Shown: positions 8,678-18,512, counted from the first letter of the stretch. The stretch: DNA of 64,000 nucleotides from Bacilli bacterium (GCA_017612805.1 JAGAFD010000003.1:1-64000); one strand, 5' to 3'. Notes: generated from the letters alone by a model not told the origin. Translations and numbers: made by a program.

Positions 8678-9793
8678 ATGGAACGTAGTTTAAATGATAT
8701 GACAACGCGTGATAGTTTTCTATCACCATATGCAACTAAAAATAAAGATGCAATTCGTTTATATGATGAAGAACCGGATATTCGATTACCGTTTTTCCGC
8801 GATGTTGATAAAATTATTTATTCTTTATCATATGTTCGTTACATTGATAAAACCCAAGTATTTAGTTATACCCAAAATGATCATATTAGTAAAAGAATGA
8901 TTCACGTTCAATTAGTTAGTAAAATTGCTAGAACTATTGGGCGAGCTCTTAATTTAAATGAAGATTTAATTGAAGCGGCATCGCTTGGTCATGATTTAGG
9001 CCATGTGCCTTTTGGCCATGTTGGGGAACGTATTTTATCAAAATTAAGTTATGATCATCAAGAAGGTTATTTTAATCATAATATTCAAAGTGTTAGAAAT
9101 TTATTATATTTGGAAAATAATGGGCGTGGTGTTAATATTTCTCTACAAGTACTTGATGCTATTATGTGTCATAATGGTGAATTTGTATCAGATTGTTACC
9201 GCCCAGTAACTAAGACTAAAGAGACTTTCTTTGATCAATATGAAAGCTCTTACCAAAATCAATCAGTTATTGATAAAATGATTCCAATGACTTTAGAAGG
9301 TTGTGTAGTAAGAATCAGTGATGTTATTGGTTATATTGGCCGTGACTTAGAAGATGCTATGCGTCTAGGGGTTATTAAGATTGATGATGTTCCGGAATCT
9401 ATTATTGATATTTTAGGAAGAACCAATAGTGATATTGTTAATACTATCGTCAATGATATTATTGTTAATAGCCAAGATAAACCTTATATTAAAATGTCAA
9501 ACGATGTTTATCAAGCTATCTGTGATTTAAAAGCATTTAATTCAGAAAATATTTATTTAAAAGCAAATAGTAAAGAAGAAATATTACACTATGAAGAAAT
9601 GTTTGAAACTTTATTTAATAATTACTTAGAAGCTTTAAATAAAGAAGATAAAAATTCTTCGATTTATGTGGTGTTTTTGAGTAATATGAGTGAAAAATAT
9701 TTAACTGATACCTCTAAAACAAGAATGGTAATTGATTACATTGCTGGTATGACAGATGAATACTTTACAAAAGAATATAATAAAATTAAGTAA
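8678..9793 (+). CDS. HD-domain hydrolase, dGTPase-like
   Basis: 371 residues with the metal-binding HD signature: a His around IHVQLVSKIA, then SLGHDLGHVPFGHVGE, a third His in IMCHNGEF, and an Asp in RISDVIGYIGRD. This arrangement matches dGTP triphosphohydrolase-like HD proteins, which hydrolyse dNTPs. It starts 2 bp after the permease gene, so is co-transcribed. Exact substrate unproven. Confidence 0.85.
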   Translation: MERSLNDMTTRDSFLSPYATKNKDAIRLYDEEPDIRLPFFRDVDKIIYSLSYVRYIDKTQVFSYTQNDHISKRMIHVQLVSKIARTIGRALNLNEDLIEAASLGHDLGHVPFGHVGERILSKLSYDHQEGYFNHNIQSVRNLLYLENNGRGVNISLQVLDAIMCHNGEFVSDCYRPVTKTKETFFDQYESSYQNQSVIDKMIPMTLEGCVVRISDVIGYIGRDLEDAMRLGVIKIDDVPESIIDILGRTNSDIVNTIVNDIIVNSQDKPYIKMSNDVYQAICDLKAFNSENIYLKANSKEEILHYEEMFETLFNNYLEALNKEDKNSSIYVVFLSNMSEKYLTDTSKTRMVIDYIAGMTDEYFTKEYNKIK

Positions 9794-9800
9794 TAAACTT

Positions 9801-9829
9801 TTGACTTAATTTTATTAATGAATTATAAT
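9801..9829 (+). promoter_or_regulatory. Sigma-A promoter
   Basis: TTGACT (9801-9806), exact 17-bp spacer, TATAAT (9824-9829), upstream of the repeat protein gene. Confidence 0.75.
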
Positions 9830-9851
9830 CAAGAATAGAAGGAGTAAAATT

Positions 9852-11681
9852 ATGGAAGAAAAGAAAAACGAAACAAAAAAAGTTTCATCAAAATCAACTT
9901 CTGAAAAAGTTACTAAGGCTGAAGTAGTTCAAACTACTGAAGTAAAAGCTGAAGCTGGTTTTGATAAAAAAATTAGCATTCTTGCTAAAAAAGTTGGTCC
10001 TGTACCAGTTGTGGCTTTAGTTGCAGCAGCAGTTTTAGCCGTTATTATTTTCGCAGCGATTATTTGTTGTGTTGCTAGTGGTTCTAAAAACAAGGTGGTT
10101 AAATATCCAGTTGTTTATGTATCAGATGACAAATTATTTGTTGGTACAAAGAATGGTAAAACTAACCGTGTTGATAGTGACTACGAAAAATACAGTGCGG
10201 ATATTATTTATAAGAATAATAAAACTGATGAATTCTTATATTTAAGTGATGATACTTTATTTGAAGTAAAAAGTAAAAATGGCGAAAAAGAAAAAATTGC
10301 TTCTGATGTAAAGTCTGCATTATATTCTGATGATGATAAATATATTGTTTATCTAGATGATGAAAACAACCTATATTCTTATAAGCGAAGCAGTAACAAA
10401 ATTGCTAAGAATGTAAGTAGAGTTTATGCTGTAGTAGGTAATAAAGTTTACTATGGTAAAGGTGATAGTTTATATGTAACTAAAATCACTGGAACTAAAG
10501 ATGCTGACAAAATTGATTCTGATGTAAGCGGATTTAAAATTACAGAAGATAAAAAATATGCTGTTTATCTAAAATATGAAGATGGCACATATGATATTTA
10601 TCGTATTAAGATTGGTAGTAAAAAATCTAAAAAGATCGTTAGTGGTGCTAAGAATGTAATCGATGCTAATGATGATTTTACAGCATTTATTTATACTACT
10701 GAAGCTTCTAAAAACACTTTTGATTTAGATGGTATTTTAAAAGATAATTTAAAAGAAGAAGACGACGAATACATGAAACGCTATGAAGGTAGTGGATATA
10801 ATGCAATGTCTTATTCTGAAAAATATAAACATTATGATGTAGAAACTCGTGATAAAATTAGAAAATATGTAAGTACTGAAGGCGTAGAAATTAAATCTTA
10901 TGATGTATACTATGCTAAAAATAATAAGAGTACTAAGTTAGCAAGTAATGTTAATGAAGTATTAGCAACTGATGTTGATGCTAAAACAGTATTATATGTT
11001 AAACAAACATTAGATAAGAGCAAAAAATTAGATATTGAAGATTATACTTCATATTATAAATTCGAAGATGATGTAGAAGACTTATTAACTAGTGATTTAT
11101 ATTATTCTAAGAATGGTAAAAAAGAAGTATCAATTGCTAAAAATGTAACTGATATTAATGCTTACTTATCAAATGGTAAAGTATTCTATGTTGAAAAAGT
11201 TAAAGGTGATTATAAGTTAAAATTTGCTAAGATTTTCTTAGGTAAAGCAACTGTTAAAGAAATCGCTGATGACATTGATAGCAAATACTTAACTGAATAT
11301 AAAGATGGATTTATCTATGGTACTAACAAGAATTCTAAACATTATACAATGGATTTAAATTATGTTAATGCTAAAGGTAAAACTAAAACAATTGCTACTG
11401 ACATTTCTGCTAGCAAGAGTCCAATCTTATCAAATAATGAAAAGAAATTATATTTCTATCAAAATTATGATGATGGTGAAGGCGATTTAGTAGTATACAA
11501 TGGTAGTCGTGTAAAAACAGTAATGGAAAATATTAGTAAAGTATACTATGTTGGTGATAAATTCATGTATGTATTATCTGACTGTGATAGTAAGAGTCAA
11601 TGTGATTTAAGTATTTATAAAGGAAGTAAGAAACTTAAAAAGATTGCTTCTGATGTAACTGACGTAGTTAGTTATCGTTAA
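9852..11681 (+). CDS. Membrane-anchored extracytoplasmic repeat protein
   Basis: 609 residues, not recognised. A lysine/threonine-rich cytosolic N-terminus (1-50) is followed by one hydrophobic anchor (about 52-75, ending AAIICCVASGS). A long outside part is made of repeated short beta-strand units such as YVSDDKLFVG, YLSDDTLFEV and YLDDENNLYSY, ending in KIASDVTDV. The repeat spacing suggests a beta-propeller-like fold (TolB or DUF5050 style), by eye only. It has its own promoter and terminator. The overall layout resembles the two proteins at 40000-43165. Confidence 0.6.
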   Translation: MEEKKNETKKVSSKSTSEKVTKAEVVQTTEVKAEAGFDKKISILAKKVGPVPVVALVAAAVLAVIIFAAIICCVASGSKNKVVKYPVVYVSDDKLFVGTKNGKTNRVDSDYEKYSADIIYKNNKTDEFLYLSDDTLFEVKSKNGEKEKIASDVKSALYSDDDKYIVYLDDENNLYSYKRSSNKIAKNVSRVYAVVGNKVYYGKGDSLYVTKITGTKDADKIDSDVSGFKITEDKKYAVYLKYEDGTYDIYRIKIGSKKSKKIVSGAKNVIDANDDFTAFIYTTEASKNTFDLDGILKDNLKEEDDEYMKRYEGSGYNAMSYSEKYKHYDVETRDKIRKYVSTEGVEIKSYDVYYAKNNKSTKLASNVNEVLATDVDAKTVLYVKQTLDKSKKLDIEDYTSYYKFEDDVEDLLTSDLYYSKNGKKEVSIAKNVTDINAYLSNGKVFYVEKVKGDYKLKFAKIFLGKATVKEIADDIDSKYLTEYKDGFIYGTNKNSKHYTMDLNYVNAKGKTKTIATDISASKSPILSNNEKKLYFYQNYDDGEGDLVVYNGSRVKTVMENISKVYYVGDKFMYVLSDCDSKSQCDLSIYKGSKKLKKIASDVTDVVSYR

Positions 11682-11690
11682 TAAGTAAAA

Positions 11691-11718
11691 AAAGATTTTC
11701 GTTTTGAAAATCTTTTTT
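11691..11718 (+). terminator. Terminator
   Basis: AAAGATTTTC-GTTTT-GAAAATCTTT followed by Ts. Confidence 0.85.
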
Positions 11719-11735
11719 ATTATTTTTAAAAAAGT

Positions 11736-11744
11736 TGGTATAAT
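11736..11744 (+). promoter_or_regulatory. Extended -10 promoter of ymfF-ymfH
   Basis: TGGTATAAT (TGn plus consensus -10), 18 bp before the ymfF start. No clear -35 box. Confidence 0.6.
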
Positions 11745-11762
11745 ACTAATGAGGTGAGAAAT

Positions 11763-13028
11763 ATGAAATCAACCATCTTCAATGAACCGTGTTATGATTT
11801 ATATGTTTATAATGTTGAATCTTTTAAAACTAGTTGTATTGATTTTGTATTTAGTATTCCATTTAGTAAAGATAATTTGGGTTATATTTCTTTTTTAAAA
11901 AAGGTATTAGGCCTAGTAAGTAAGGATTATCCATATCGCAAGGATGTTGTAAAAGAATTTGAAAAATTATATAACATTCGCATTGGAGCATCCCTAAATA
12001 AAAGTATTAATAGTATTACTTTAACTTTATCTTTAGGAACAATTAATGATACTTATACAAAGAAAAATAATATGTACGAAGCAGTTATACTATTATTTAA
12101 ATTAATTAATCATCCATTAGTTAAGAAGGGTGAGTTTGATGAGCGTATCTTCCGTATTATCAAGAAGGAATTAAAAGATGATTTATTAAGACATGATGAA
12201 GACATTAATCGGGTATCTTATGAAAAGTTAATTAAACATATTGATCCTAATTCAACTCACGCTTTAAAGTTAGTTGGGGACAAAGAAACTATTAACAAAT
12301 TAAATGCTAGTAAGATGGCTACTTATTATGAAGAATTCTTTAAAAGAGCATCTGTAAAAATATTTGCTGTAGGTGAATATGATGCTAATAAACTTAATGA
12401 TATTATTAAAAAATATCATCAATTTAAAGCAAATCCTTTTTATAAATATCAAAAACAAGGCCTTAATATTGATCCTAAATTATCTTTAAAAATAATTGAT
12501 CAAGGTAATTTTAAGCAATCTAAATTATATACATTTATTCAAATAGATAATGTATCTGATTTAGAATTATGTACCGTAGGACGTGTTTTTAACGAAATAT
12601 TTGGCCATGGAACATTATCTAATAAATTATTTAAAAAAGTTCGTGAAGAAAATTCTCTTTGTTATCACATTTCTTCTAACATGCAATACTATATAAATGC
12701 TTTTGTAGTTGGAGCAGGAATTAAAAAGAGCAATTTTGATAAAACTATTAAATTAATAAAAGAATGCTTGGTTGAGATGCAAGAAGGTAAGTTTAGTGAA
12801 ACTGATGTTGAAGAAGCTAAAAAATTACTAGATTTTAGTTACGAAATGAATTATGATTCTGTGGAATCAATTTGTAATATGATGCAAAATGAGCCAGTTT
12901 ATAATGAACCAACGCTTGATGATATTAAATTAAAGACGCGTGAAGTAACTAAAAAAGATATTATTGCTTTTGCTAATCACTTAACTATTGTTACTAATTA
13001 TATGTTAGCGGAGGAAGAGAATGAATAA
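11763..13028 (+). CDS. ymfF: M16-family peptidase homologue YmfF (non-catalytic partner)
   Basis: 421-residue pitrilysin/M16-like protein lacking an HxxEH zinc motif in its N-terminal part, as expected for the non-catalytic half of a paired peptidase. The C-terminal half keeps the M16 segment FGHGTLSNKLFKKVREENSLCY. Start at ATG 11763 with GAGGTG six bases upstream; an in-frame GTG nine bases earlier overlaps that site. Overlaps ymfH by 8 bp. The YmfF/YmfH pair in Bacilli is linked to maturation of the EF-P modification. That role is family knowledge, not shown here. Confidence 0.85.
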   Translation: MKSTIFNEPCYDLYVYNVESFKTSCIDFVFSIPFSKDNLGYISFLKKVLGLVSKDYPYRKDVVKEFEKLYNIRIGASLNKSINSITLTLSLGTINDTYTKKNNMYEAVILLFKLINHPLVKKGEFDERIFRIIKKELKDDLLRHDEDINRVSYEKLIKHIDPNSTHALKLVGDKETINKLNASKMATYYEEFFKRASVKIFAVGEYDANKLNDIIKKYHQFKANPFYKYQKQGLNIDPKLSLKIIDQGNFKQSKLYTFIQIDNVSDLELCTVGRVFNEIFGHGTLSNKLFKKVREENSLCYHISSNMQYYINAFVVGAGIKKSNFDKTIKLIKECLVEMQEGKFSETDVEEAKKLLDFSYEMNYDSVESICNMMQNEPVYNEPTLDDIKLKTREVTKKDIIAFANHLTIVTNYMLAEEENE

Positions 13029-14298
13029 AGTCGAATTAAAAGGTTTAAAAGAACATTTATATCTTCATGAATTTAGTAATGGTTTAAGATTATGTGTTTG
13101 GGAAAATAATCATTTACATAATAACTATGCTGCTATTAACGTAAATTATGGTTCTAAATATTATCGCTATAAAAAAGGCAATAAAGTAATTACGGATAAA
13201 ACGGGTATTGCGCACTTTTTAGAACATGTAATGTTTCAAATTGATAAAAATACTAATGCTTCTGATATTTTTGCTAAATTAAGTAGTTTTGATAACGCTT
13301 ATACCGATTTAAGTAATACTTGTTACCATATTACTTATCAAGATAACCATCAAGATAATTTGAAAGCATTAATTAAAATGGTTTTAACGCCTTATTTTAC
13401 TGATGAGTTAGTTGAAAAAGAAAAAGGGATTATTATTGAAGAAAAACGTCGTAGCTTATCTGATCCATATCGTACTTTATATTATGAAACGGTTAGATCA
13501 CTATATCATAATGCTAATTATCGTGAATCAACTCTTGGTAGTATGGAAGATATCAAAAGTATTACGAAAGAGGATTTATTAGCGGTATATCATGAGTTTT
13601 ATAATCTTCATAATATGCAATTAATTGTATGTGGAAATTGTAATCACGAAGAAATCTTTAATATTGTTGATAAACTGATTAAAGATTATCCTAATGTTCC
13701 ATATACTAAGAAAAAGCATTATTATCCTAAAGAACCAATTACCGTTTGTAAAAAACATAATATTATTGAAGGGCCAGTTAATATTCCTAAAATTAAATTA
13801 GTTTATAAAATACCATTAAGTAATTTTAAAGGAATTAACAAACGCGAAATTGATAAGTTAGTTTCGGTAATTTTAAAAGCAAACTTCTCTGCAACTAGTG
13901 ATTTCCGAGAAAAAATATTTAGCCAAGAATTAGTGTCAATGTTTCATGTTAGTGGCTATCGTGACGATGACTTCTTAATAATAACTTTCTCTATGGAATC
14001 AAATCAGTATGAAAAAGTTATTAAAATGATTAAATATCGTTTAAAACATTTGACGGTTACGAAAGAAGACTTTGCATCAAAAACTCATAGTATGCTAGCT
14101 AATGCCATAACTTGTTTTGAAAATGCTGAAGCAGTAGGTGATGGAATTGTTGCTGATTTTGCTAGACATAATAAAATAAAACCTAATGATGTTTATAATA
14201 CTTATAAAATAGGGGATAAAAAGATTCCAGCGGTTATTAAAGCGCTTAATTTTGATAATTATACTTTAAATGTTTTAATACCACAAAAAAAACAGTAA
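13021..14298 (+). CDS. ymfH: M16-family zinc peptidase YmfH
   Basis: 425 residues with the inverted zinc motif HFLEH (in IAHFLEHVMFQ) near residue 64 and the distal metal-binding glutamate region EKGIIIEEKRR, so this is the catalytic partner of the upstream protein. Starts within the end of ymfF (8-bp overlap). Ends in a hairpin shared with the convergent rpsD. Confidence 0.88.
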   Translation: MNKVELKGLKEHLYLHEFSNGLRLCVWENNHLHNNYAAINVNYGSKYYRYKKGNKVITDKTGIAHFLEHVMFQIDKNTNASDIFAKLSSFDNAYTDLSNTCYHITYQDNHQDNLKALIKMVLTPYFTDELVEKEKGIIIEEKRRSLSDPYRTLYYETVRSLYHNANYRESTLGSMEDIKSITKEDLLAVYHEFYNLHNMQLIVCGNCNHEEIFNIVDKLIKDYPNVPYTKKKHYYPKEPITVCKKHNIIEGPVNIPKIKLVYKIPLSNFKGINKREIDKLVSVILKANFSATSDFREKIFSQELVSMFHVSGYRDDDFLIITFSMESNQYEKVIKMIKYRLKHLTVTKEDFASKTHSMLANAITCFENAEAVGDGIVADFARHNKIKPNDVYNTYKIGDKKIPAVIKALNFDNYTLNVLIPQKKQ

Positions 14299-14317
14299 TT
14301 TAATTACTGTTTTTTTA
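14284..14317. terminator. Bidirectional terminator between ymfH and rpsD
   Basis: Near-perfect palindrome AAACAGTAATTTAATTACTGTTT flanked by A and T runs, including the ymfH stop codon. It serves both strands. Confidence 0.85.
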
Positions 14318-14920
14318 TTATCTGTTATAGAATTCAACGATTAATGCTTCATTAATATCTTGATTTAATTCAGAACGATCAGGATATCTTACATAAGAAC
14401 CAGATAATTTCTTATCATCAAATGTAACGAATCCTGGACGATTAATAGTTCTTGCTAATGCTTCAGCAATAGCTTTATGATCTAATGAATTTTCTTTAAC
14501 ACTGATTACATCACCAGGTTTACAAGAATATGAAGGAATATTAACCTTTTTACCATTTACTAAAATATGACCATGGTTAACAATTTGTCTTGCACCACGA
14601 CGAGTATTTGCTAAACCCATTCTGTAAACTAAATTATCTAAACGACTTTCTAGTAACATTAAGAAGTTTTCACCAGCAATACCATGCATATTTTGAGCTT
14701 TTAAGAATAATTTATGGAATTGTTTTTCATTTAATCCATACATAAATCTAACTTTTTGTTTTTCTTGTAATTGGATACCATATTCGCTTAATTTTTTACG
14801 ACGATCTGTACCATGTTGTCCAGGTGCATAAGGTCTTTTAGCGATATCTTTACCATTTTCTAATGTTGAAAAACCAAGTCTTCTAGATTTCTTAAATGCA
14901 GGTCCAGTATATCTTGCCAT
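14318..14920 (-). CDS. rpsD: 30S ribosomal protein S4
   Basis: 200 residues beginning [18 protein letters not shown], with the S4 RNA-binding core ([19 protein letters not shown] and [17 protein letters not shown]). Start set at the conserved MARYTG with an AGGAG site; the frame is open 16 codons further up. S4 nucleates 30S assembly. It stands alone, as in Bacillus, behind a promoter and a long structured leader. Confidence 0.98.
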   Translation of the reverse strand: MARYTGPAFKKSRRLGFSTLENGKDIAKRPYAPGQHGTDRRKKLSEYGIQLQEKQKVRFMYGLNEKQFHKLFLKAQNMHGIAGENFLMLLESRLDNLVYRMGLANTRRGARQIVNHGHILVNGKKVNIPSYSCKPGDVISVKENSLDHKAIAEALARTINRPGFVTFDDKKLSGSYVRYPDRSELNQDINEALIVEFYNR

Positions 14921-15076
14921 ATAATATCTCCTTTCTTTATATTTGCTAAATAAAGGATCGTTTATCATTATTATATAGGGAGTTTATATTATATTGTTTC
15001 ATCCAGGCAGTCTAGATTACTACAATATCTCAATAAACACATTATATTAAATGGTAAACACTGCCATTTACTTGCA
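14921..15076 (-). ncRNA. Putative S4 autoregulatory mRNA leader
   Basis: About 155 nt lie between the predicted start of transcription and the rpsD start. On the transcript strand I see a hairpin AAATGG...CCATTT and an alternative long-range pairing GGCAGT...ACTGCC that would compete with it. S4 is a known autogenous regulator in Firmicutes. Assignment rests on position and pairing by eye. Confidence 0.5.
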
Positions 15077-15083
15077 CTTCCTA

Positions 15084-15111
15084 ATTATACACTATTTTAA
15101 AAATATGTCAA
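15084..15111 (-). promoter_or_regulatory. Promoter of rpsD
   Basis: Reverse strand TTGACA (15111-15106), 16-bp spacer, TATAAT (15089-15084). Confidence 0.75.
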
Positions 15112-15138
15112 ATTTTACTAAAATATTACAGCCAATAA

Positions 15139-15167
15139 TTGACAAAATATTTTTTTTGTTATACACT
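15139..15167 (+). promoter_or_regulatory. Promoter of the NPKTG protein gene
   Basis: TTGACA (15139-15144). The -10 is either TACACT (17-bp spacer) or the overlapping TATACA. Confidence 0.5.
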
Positions 15168-15196
15168 CATATTAAGAATAGAGGAGAGATATAAAG

Positions 15197-15511
15197 ATGA
15201 AGAAGAGTTTAGGTTTATTATTAGCGTTAGTTATGTTATTTGGTGGCGTTATTGTTGCAAGAGCTGAAGAAGATGATTTAGCTGGTGGTACAACAGGTGC
15301 TGCAGACACTACAACTTCTACTTATACTGGTGAAGATGATTTAAGTGATTGTGATGAAGTTTGCCAAAGAACTAGAGAATTAAGCACAGAAAAAACTAAC
15401 AATCCAAAAACTGGTTCATTTGTTCCTTATGCAATTGTAATTGGTGGTATTGTATTTAGTATTTCTGCTATCGCATTAGCTAAGAAAAATAATAAATTAT
15501 ATCAAGTTTAA
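15197..15511 (+). CDS. Small secreted protein with sortase-type NPKTG sorting signal
   Basis: 104 residues: a signal peptide (1-23, cleavage probably after ARA), an acidic, Thr-rich exterior of only about 45 residues with two cysteines (52, 56), then NPKTG (69-73), a hydrophobic segment (76-95) and a KKNNK tail. This is the tripartite layout of a cell-wall sorting signal, with NPKTG instead of LPxTG. No sortase gene is in the window. Own promoter and a UUCG-loop terminator; good AGAGGAGAG ribosome site. Function unknown. Confidence 0.75.
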   Translation: MKKSLGLLLALVMLFGGVIVARAEEDDLAGGTTGAADTTTSTYTGEDDLSDCDEVCQRTRELSTEKTNNPKTGSFVPYAIVIGGIVFSISAIALAKKNNKLYQV

Positions 15512-15516
15512 TAATT

Positions 15517-15546
15517 AAATAATATCTTCGGATATTATTTTTTTAT
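15517..15546 (+). terminator. Terminator with UUCG tetraloop
   Basis: AAATAATATC-TTCG-GATATTATTT followed by Ts. Confidence 0.9.
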
Positions 15547-15611
15547 GCAATAAAATCTTTTATTTTTGCTCCTAATATGTTAAAATTAGAATGGAAAGTA
15601 GGAGTAAGGTT

Positions 15612-17330
15612 ATGTCAAGTACCATTCACATTTTATTAGCAATAACATATATCTTTATTGGAATAAGCGTAATTGTTTTAACTTTGTTCTTACTAAAGGG
15701 ACGTCGTCATAAAAAGTATCAATTTATTATTAATAATTTAGACCGTGATAAGAATTTAATTATTTCTGCTAACGTATTATCTGAATTAAATAAAGTTGAA
15801 AGCTTAATCAATAATGATGATCTTAGAAAGACTTATGATGAATGGGTTAATCGTTTTAATAAGATAAAAGATGTGGATATCCCAGAAATTGAAGATTCAT
15901 TATTATTAATTGATGAAAAATTTCAAAATCGTGATTTTAAAGATTTACAAAAATTAATTGTTGAAGCCGAATTAGCTATTTTATATGCGAAAACTAAAGC
16001 TAATTATTTATTAAATGAAATTCAAGAGATAACTTTAAGTGAAGAGAAGAATCGTGAAATAATTACCCGTTTAAAAGCGGAATATCGTAAAATATTACAA
16101 CTATATCATAATCGTGAAAATGAATATGATATTGTTAAAGAACCAATTGATTTACAAATAGAGAATATTGATAAATTATTTAGTGCTTTTGAGGTATCTT
16201 TAGAAAATAACTCTTATACTGAAGTTGCGAAAATAGTTAAAGCAATTGATGATACTATTGGTAATTTAAAATTAATTGTAGAACAAGCACCAGATATCTT
16301 AGTGCTATCAAAGAATTTAATTCCTAATAAATTAAAAGAATTAGATATTATTTCTGGTAAACTAATTAGTGAAGGTTATAACTTAGATTATTTAAATTTA
16401 GAATACAATAAAGAAGAGATTAATAAAAAAGTTAGTGATGTTATTAGTCGTTTAAAAGTATTAAACATTGAAGATTCGATGTTTGAATTAAAAACTATTT
16501 TAGATTATATCGAATCAATCTATAATGACTTTGAAAAAGAAAAGTTAGCTCGTCGTCGTTTTGAAGAATATCAAAGGAATATTATTATTAAAGTAGTTAA
16601 TCTAGAAAAGATTAATAATAACTTAATTCGTAAATTAGATGAGATTAAATATAGTTATGACTTAGATAATAATGACGTTAAAGTAATTGGTGATATTAAA
16701 TACGAATTAATAAGTGTAAAAGATAATTATGATTTCATTATTAGTTTATATCGCGGTCATAAGGTAGCATTTTCTAAATTATTAAGAGAAATGGATATTT
16801 GTAATAATAACTTACTTAAAACGGAAGAAAAGCTTAATTATACATTAAAAAGCTTAAATAGTTTAAAAGAAGATGAAGATCGTGCTCGTGAACAATTAGT
16901 AGAAATTGAAGATATATTAGCGCGTAGTAAAGATCGTATTAACAATTATAAATTACCAGTAATTCCTAAAAATTATTTTGTTGAATTAAAAGAAGCATCA
17001 TTTGCTATTAAAGAAATGACTAAAGAATTACAAAAAACACCACTTTCAATTAAAATATTAAATACGCGTGTAGATACAGCTCGTGATTTAACTTTAAAAC
17101 TTTATAATACTACGAAAGAATTAGTTAAAACGGCAAAGATGGCCGAAATGGCCATTGTTTATGGTAATCGTTATCGTCCAGTTAATCGTGATATTGATTC
17201 AGGATTAGTAAAATCAGAAAACTTATTCTATAAAGGTAATTATAAAGGTTCACTAGAACAAGCTATAAATGCAATAAACATTGTTGAGCCAGGTATTTAT
17301 GAACGTTTATTAGATGAATATCAAAATTAA
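15612..17330 (+). CDS. ezrA: Septation ring formation regulator EzrA
   Basis: 572 residues: one N-terminal membrane segment (about 4-27), then a basic patch and a long cytosolic coiled-coil region with spectrin-like helices, ending LLDEYQN. Topology, length and composition fit EzrA, which binds FtsZ and limits Z-ring position in Firmicutes. Start at ATG 15612 after GGAGTAAGG; an open frame exists seven codons upstream but overlaps the promoter region. An extended -10 (TGTTAAAAT, 15578-15586) precedes it. ezrA next to a cysteine desulfurase gene and thiI is also the Bacillus order (ezrA-nifZ-thiI), which supports the call. Confidence 0.88.
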   Translation: MSSTIHILLAITYIFIGISVIVLTLFLLKGRRHKKYQFIINNLDRDKNLIISANVLSELNKVESLINNDDLRKTYDEWVNRFNKIKDVDIPEIEDSLLLIDEKFQNRDFKDLQKLIVEAELAILYAKTKANYLLNEIQEITLSEEKNREIITRLKAEYRKILQLYHNRENEYDIVKEPIDLQIENIDKLFSAFEVSLENNSYTEVAKIVKAIDDTIGNLKLIVEQAPDILVLSKNLIPNKLKELDIISGKLISEGYNLDYLNLEYNKEEINKKVSDVISRLKVLNIEDSMFELKTILDYIESIYNDFEKEKLARRRFEEYQRNIIIKVVNLEKINNNLIRKLDEIKYSYDLDNNDVKVIGDIKYELISVKDNYDFIISLYRGHKVAFSKLLREMDICNNNLLKTEEKLNYTLKSLNSLKEDEDRAREQLVEIEDILARSKDRINNYKLPVIPKNYFVELKEASFAIKEMTKELQKTPLSIKILNTRVDTARDLTLKLYNTTKELVKTAKMAEMAIVYGNRYRPVNRDIDSGLVKSENLFYKGNYKGSLEQAINAINIVEPGIYERLLDEYQN

Positions 17331-17358
17331 AACTAACTATTTATTAGTTAGTTTTTTT
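17329..17358 (+). terminator. Terminator after ezrA
   Basis: AACTAACTA-TTTAT-TAGTTAGTT followed by Ts. Confidence 0.85.
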
Positions 17359-17362
17359 ATTG

Positions 17363-17368
17363 TATAAT
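17363..17368 (+). promoter_or_regulatory. -10 box of the second cysteine desulfurase gene
   Basis: TATAAT whose expected transcription start (about 17375) lies downstream of the in-frame ATG at 17373. This argues that translation starts at 17385. Confidence 0.5.
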
Positions 17369-17384
17369 TAGTATGGTGATAGCA

Positions 17385-18512
17385 ATGATATATTTGGATT
17401 ATTCAGCAACAACGCCGGTAAATGATGAAGTATTAGATTCTTATATTAAAGTAACTAAAGAATATATTGGTAATACTCATTCATTACATAAATTAGGGGT
17501 TGCTTCAAAAAAATTATATGATGAAGCAACTAAACAAATTGCCGATTTATTTAATATTATGCAAAATGAAGTTGTTTATACATCAGGAGCTACTGAAGCA
17601 AATAATATGGCTATTGTTGGTTATGCTATGGCTAATCACAAAAGGGGTAATCACATCATTGTTTCTATGTTAGAGCATCCATCAATTTATAAGATGTGTG
17701 AATATTTAGAAACCTTAGGTTTCCGTATAAGTTATGTTAAAAACTTAGAAAATGGAACTATAGATATTGATGATTTAAGAAACTTAATTACGGAAGAAAC
17801 TATTTTAGTAAGTGTTTGTGCCGTTAATAGTGAAGTAGGAGTAAGACAACCGCTTAAAGCTATTCGCCAAGTAATCAAAAAAGAAAATATGAATACAATT
17901 TTCCATTCTGATATGACTCAAGCTATTGGCAAATGTAATGTTAGCTTACATGATGTTGATATGGCAACAATGAGTGGGCATAAGATTTACGGCCCTAAAG
18001 GGATTGGTATGCTTTATTTAAATAGTAAAATAAGAATTAATCCTATTTTACAAGGTAGTACTAAGTTTGATGAAATTAGACCTGGTACGGTACCACTTCC
18101 ACTAGTAGTAAGCTTTAGCAAAGCGTTGCGTATTGCCCTAACTAACATTGATAAGAAAGAAAGTTATGTTAAGAAATTAAATGACCGAATTATTAATCAT
18201 TTTAAAAAATACGATAATATTTTAATTAATAATACGGAATATTCCATTCCTTTTATTATTAATATAAGTGTTCCTAATATTAAATCTGAAACATTAGTCC
18301 ATGCATTAGAAGCTAAAGACATTTATATTAGTACTAATACCGCTTGTTCTTCAACGGATTTATCTACTTCGGTATTAGCAATCTATGGTGATAAAAAAAG
18401 AGCTGTATCAACGCTCCGAATTAGTTTATCATATTTAACTACTTCTGATGAAGTATCTAAGTTCTTAGAATGTTTTGATGAAGAATATAAAAAATTATCA
18501 GAATTAAGCTAA
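17385..18512 (+). CDS. Cysteine desulfurase, NifS/IscS-like (copy 2, ThiI partner)
   Basis: 375 residues starting MIYLDYSATTPVND, with PLP-lysine motif SGHKIYGPKG near residue 202 and persulfide loop NTACSST. In Bacillus the desulfurase gene next to thiI (nifZ) supplies the sulfur that ThiI puts into 4-thiouridine of tRNA, and the arrangement here is the same. Start chosen at 17385 because of the -10 position and the GGTGAT ribosome site. A weak hairpin separates it from thiI. Confidence 0.9.
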   Translation: MIYLDYSATTPVNDEVLDSYIKVTKEYIGNTHSLHKLGVASKKLYDEATKQIADLFNIMQNEVVYTSGATEANNMAIVGYAMANHKRGNHIIVSMLEHPSIYKMCEYLETLGFRISYVKNLENGTIDIDDLRNLITEETILVSVCAVNSEVGVRQPLKAIRQVIKKENMNTIFHSDMTQAIGKCNVSLHDVDMATMSGHKIYGPKGIGMLYLNSKIRINPILQGSTKFDEIRPGTVPLPLVVSFSKALRIALTNIDKKESYVKKLNDRIINHFKKYDNILINNTEYSIPFIINISVPNIKSETLVHALEAKDIYISTNTACSSTDLSTSVLAIYGDKKRAVSTLRISLSYLTTSDEVSKFLECFDEEYKKLSELS

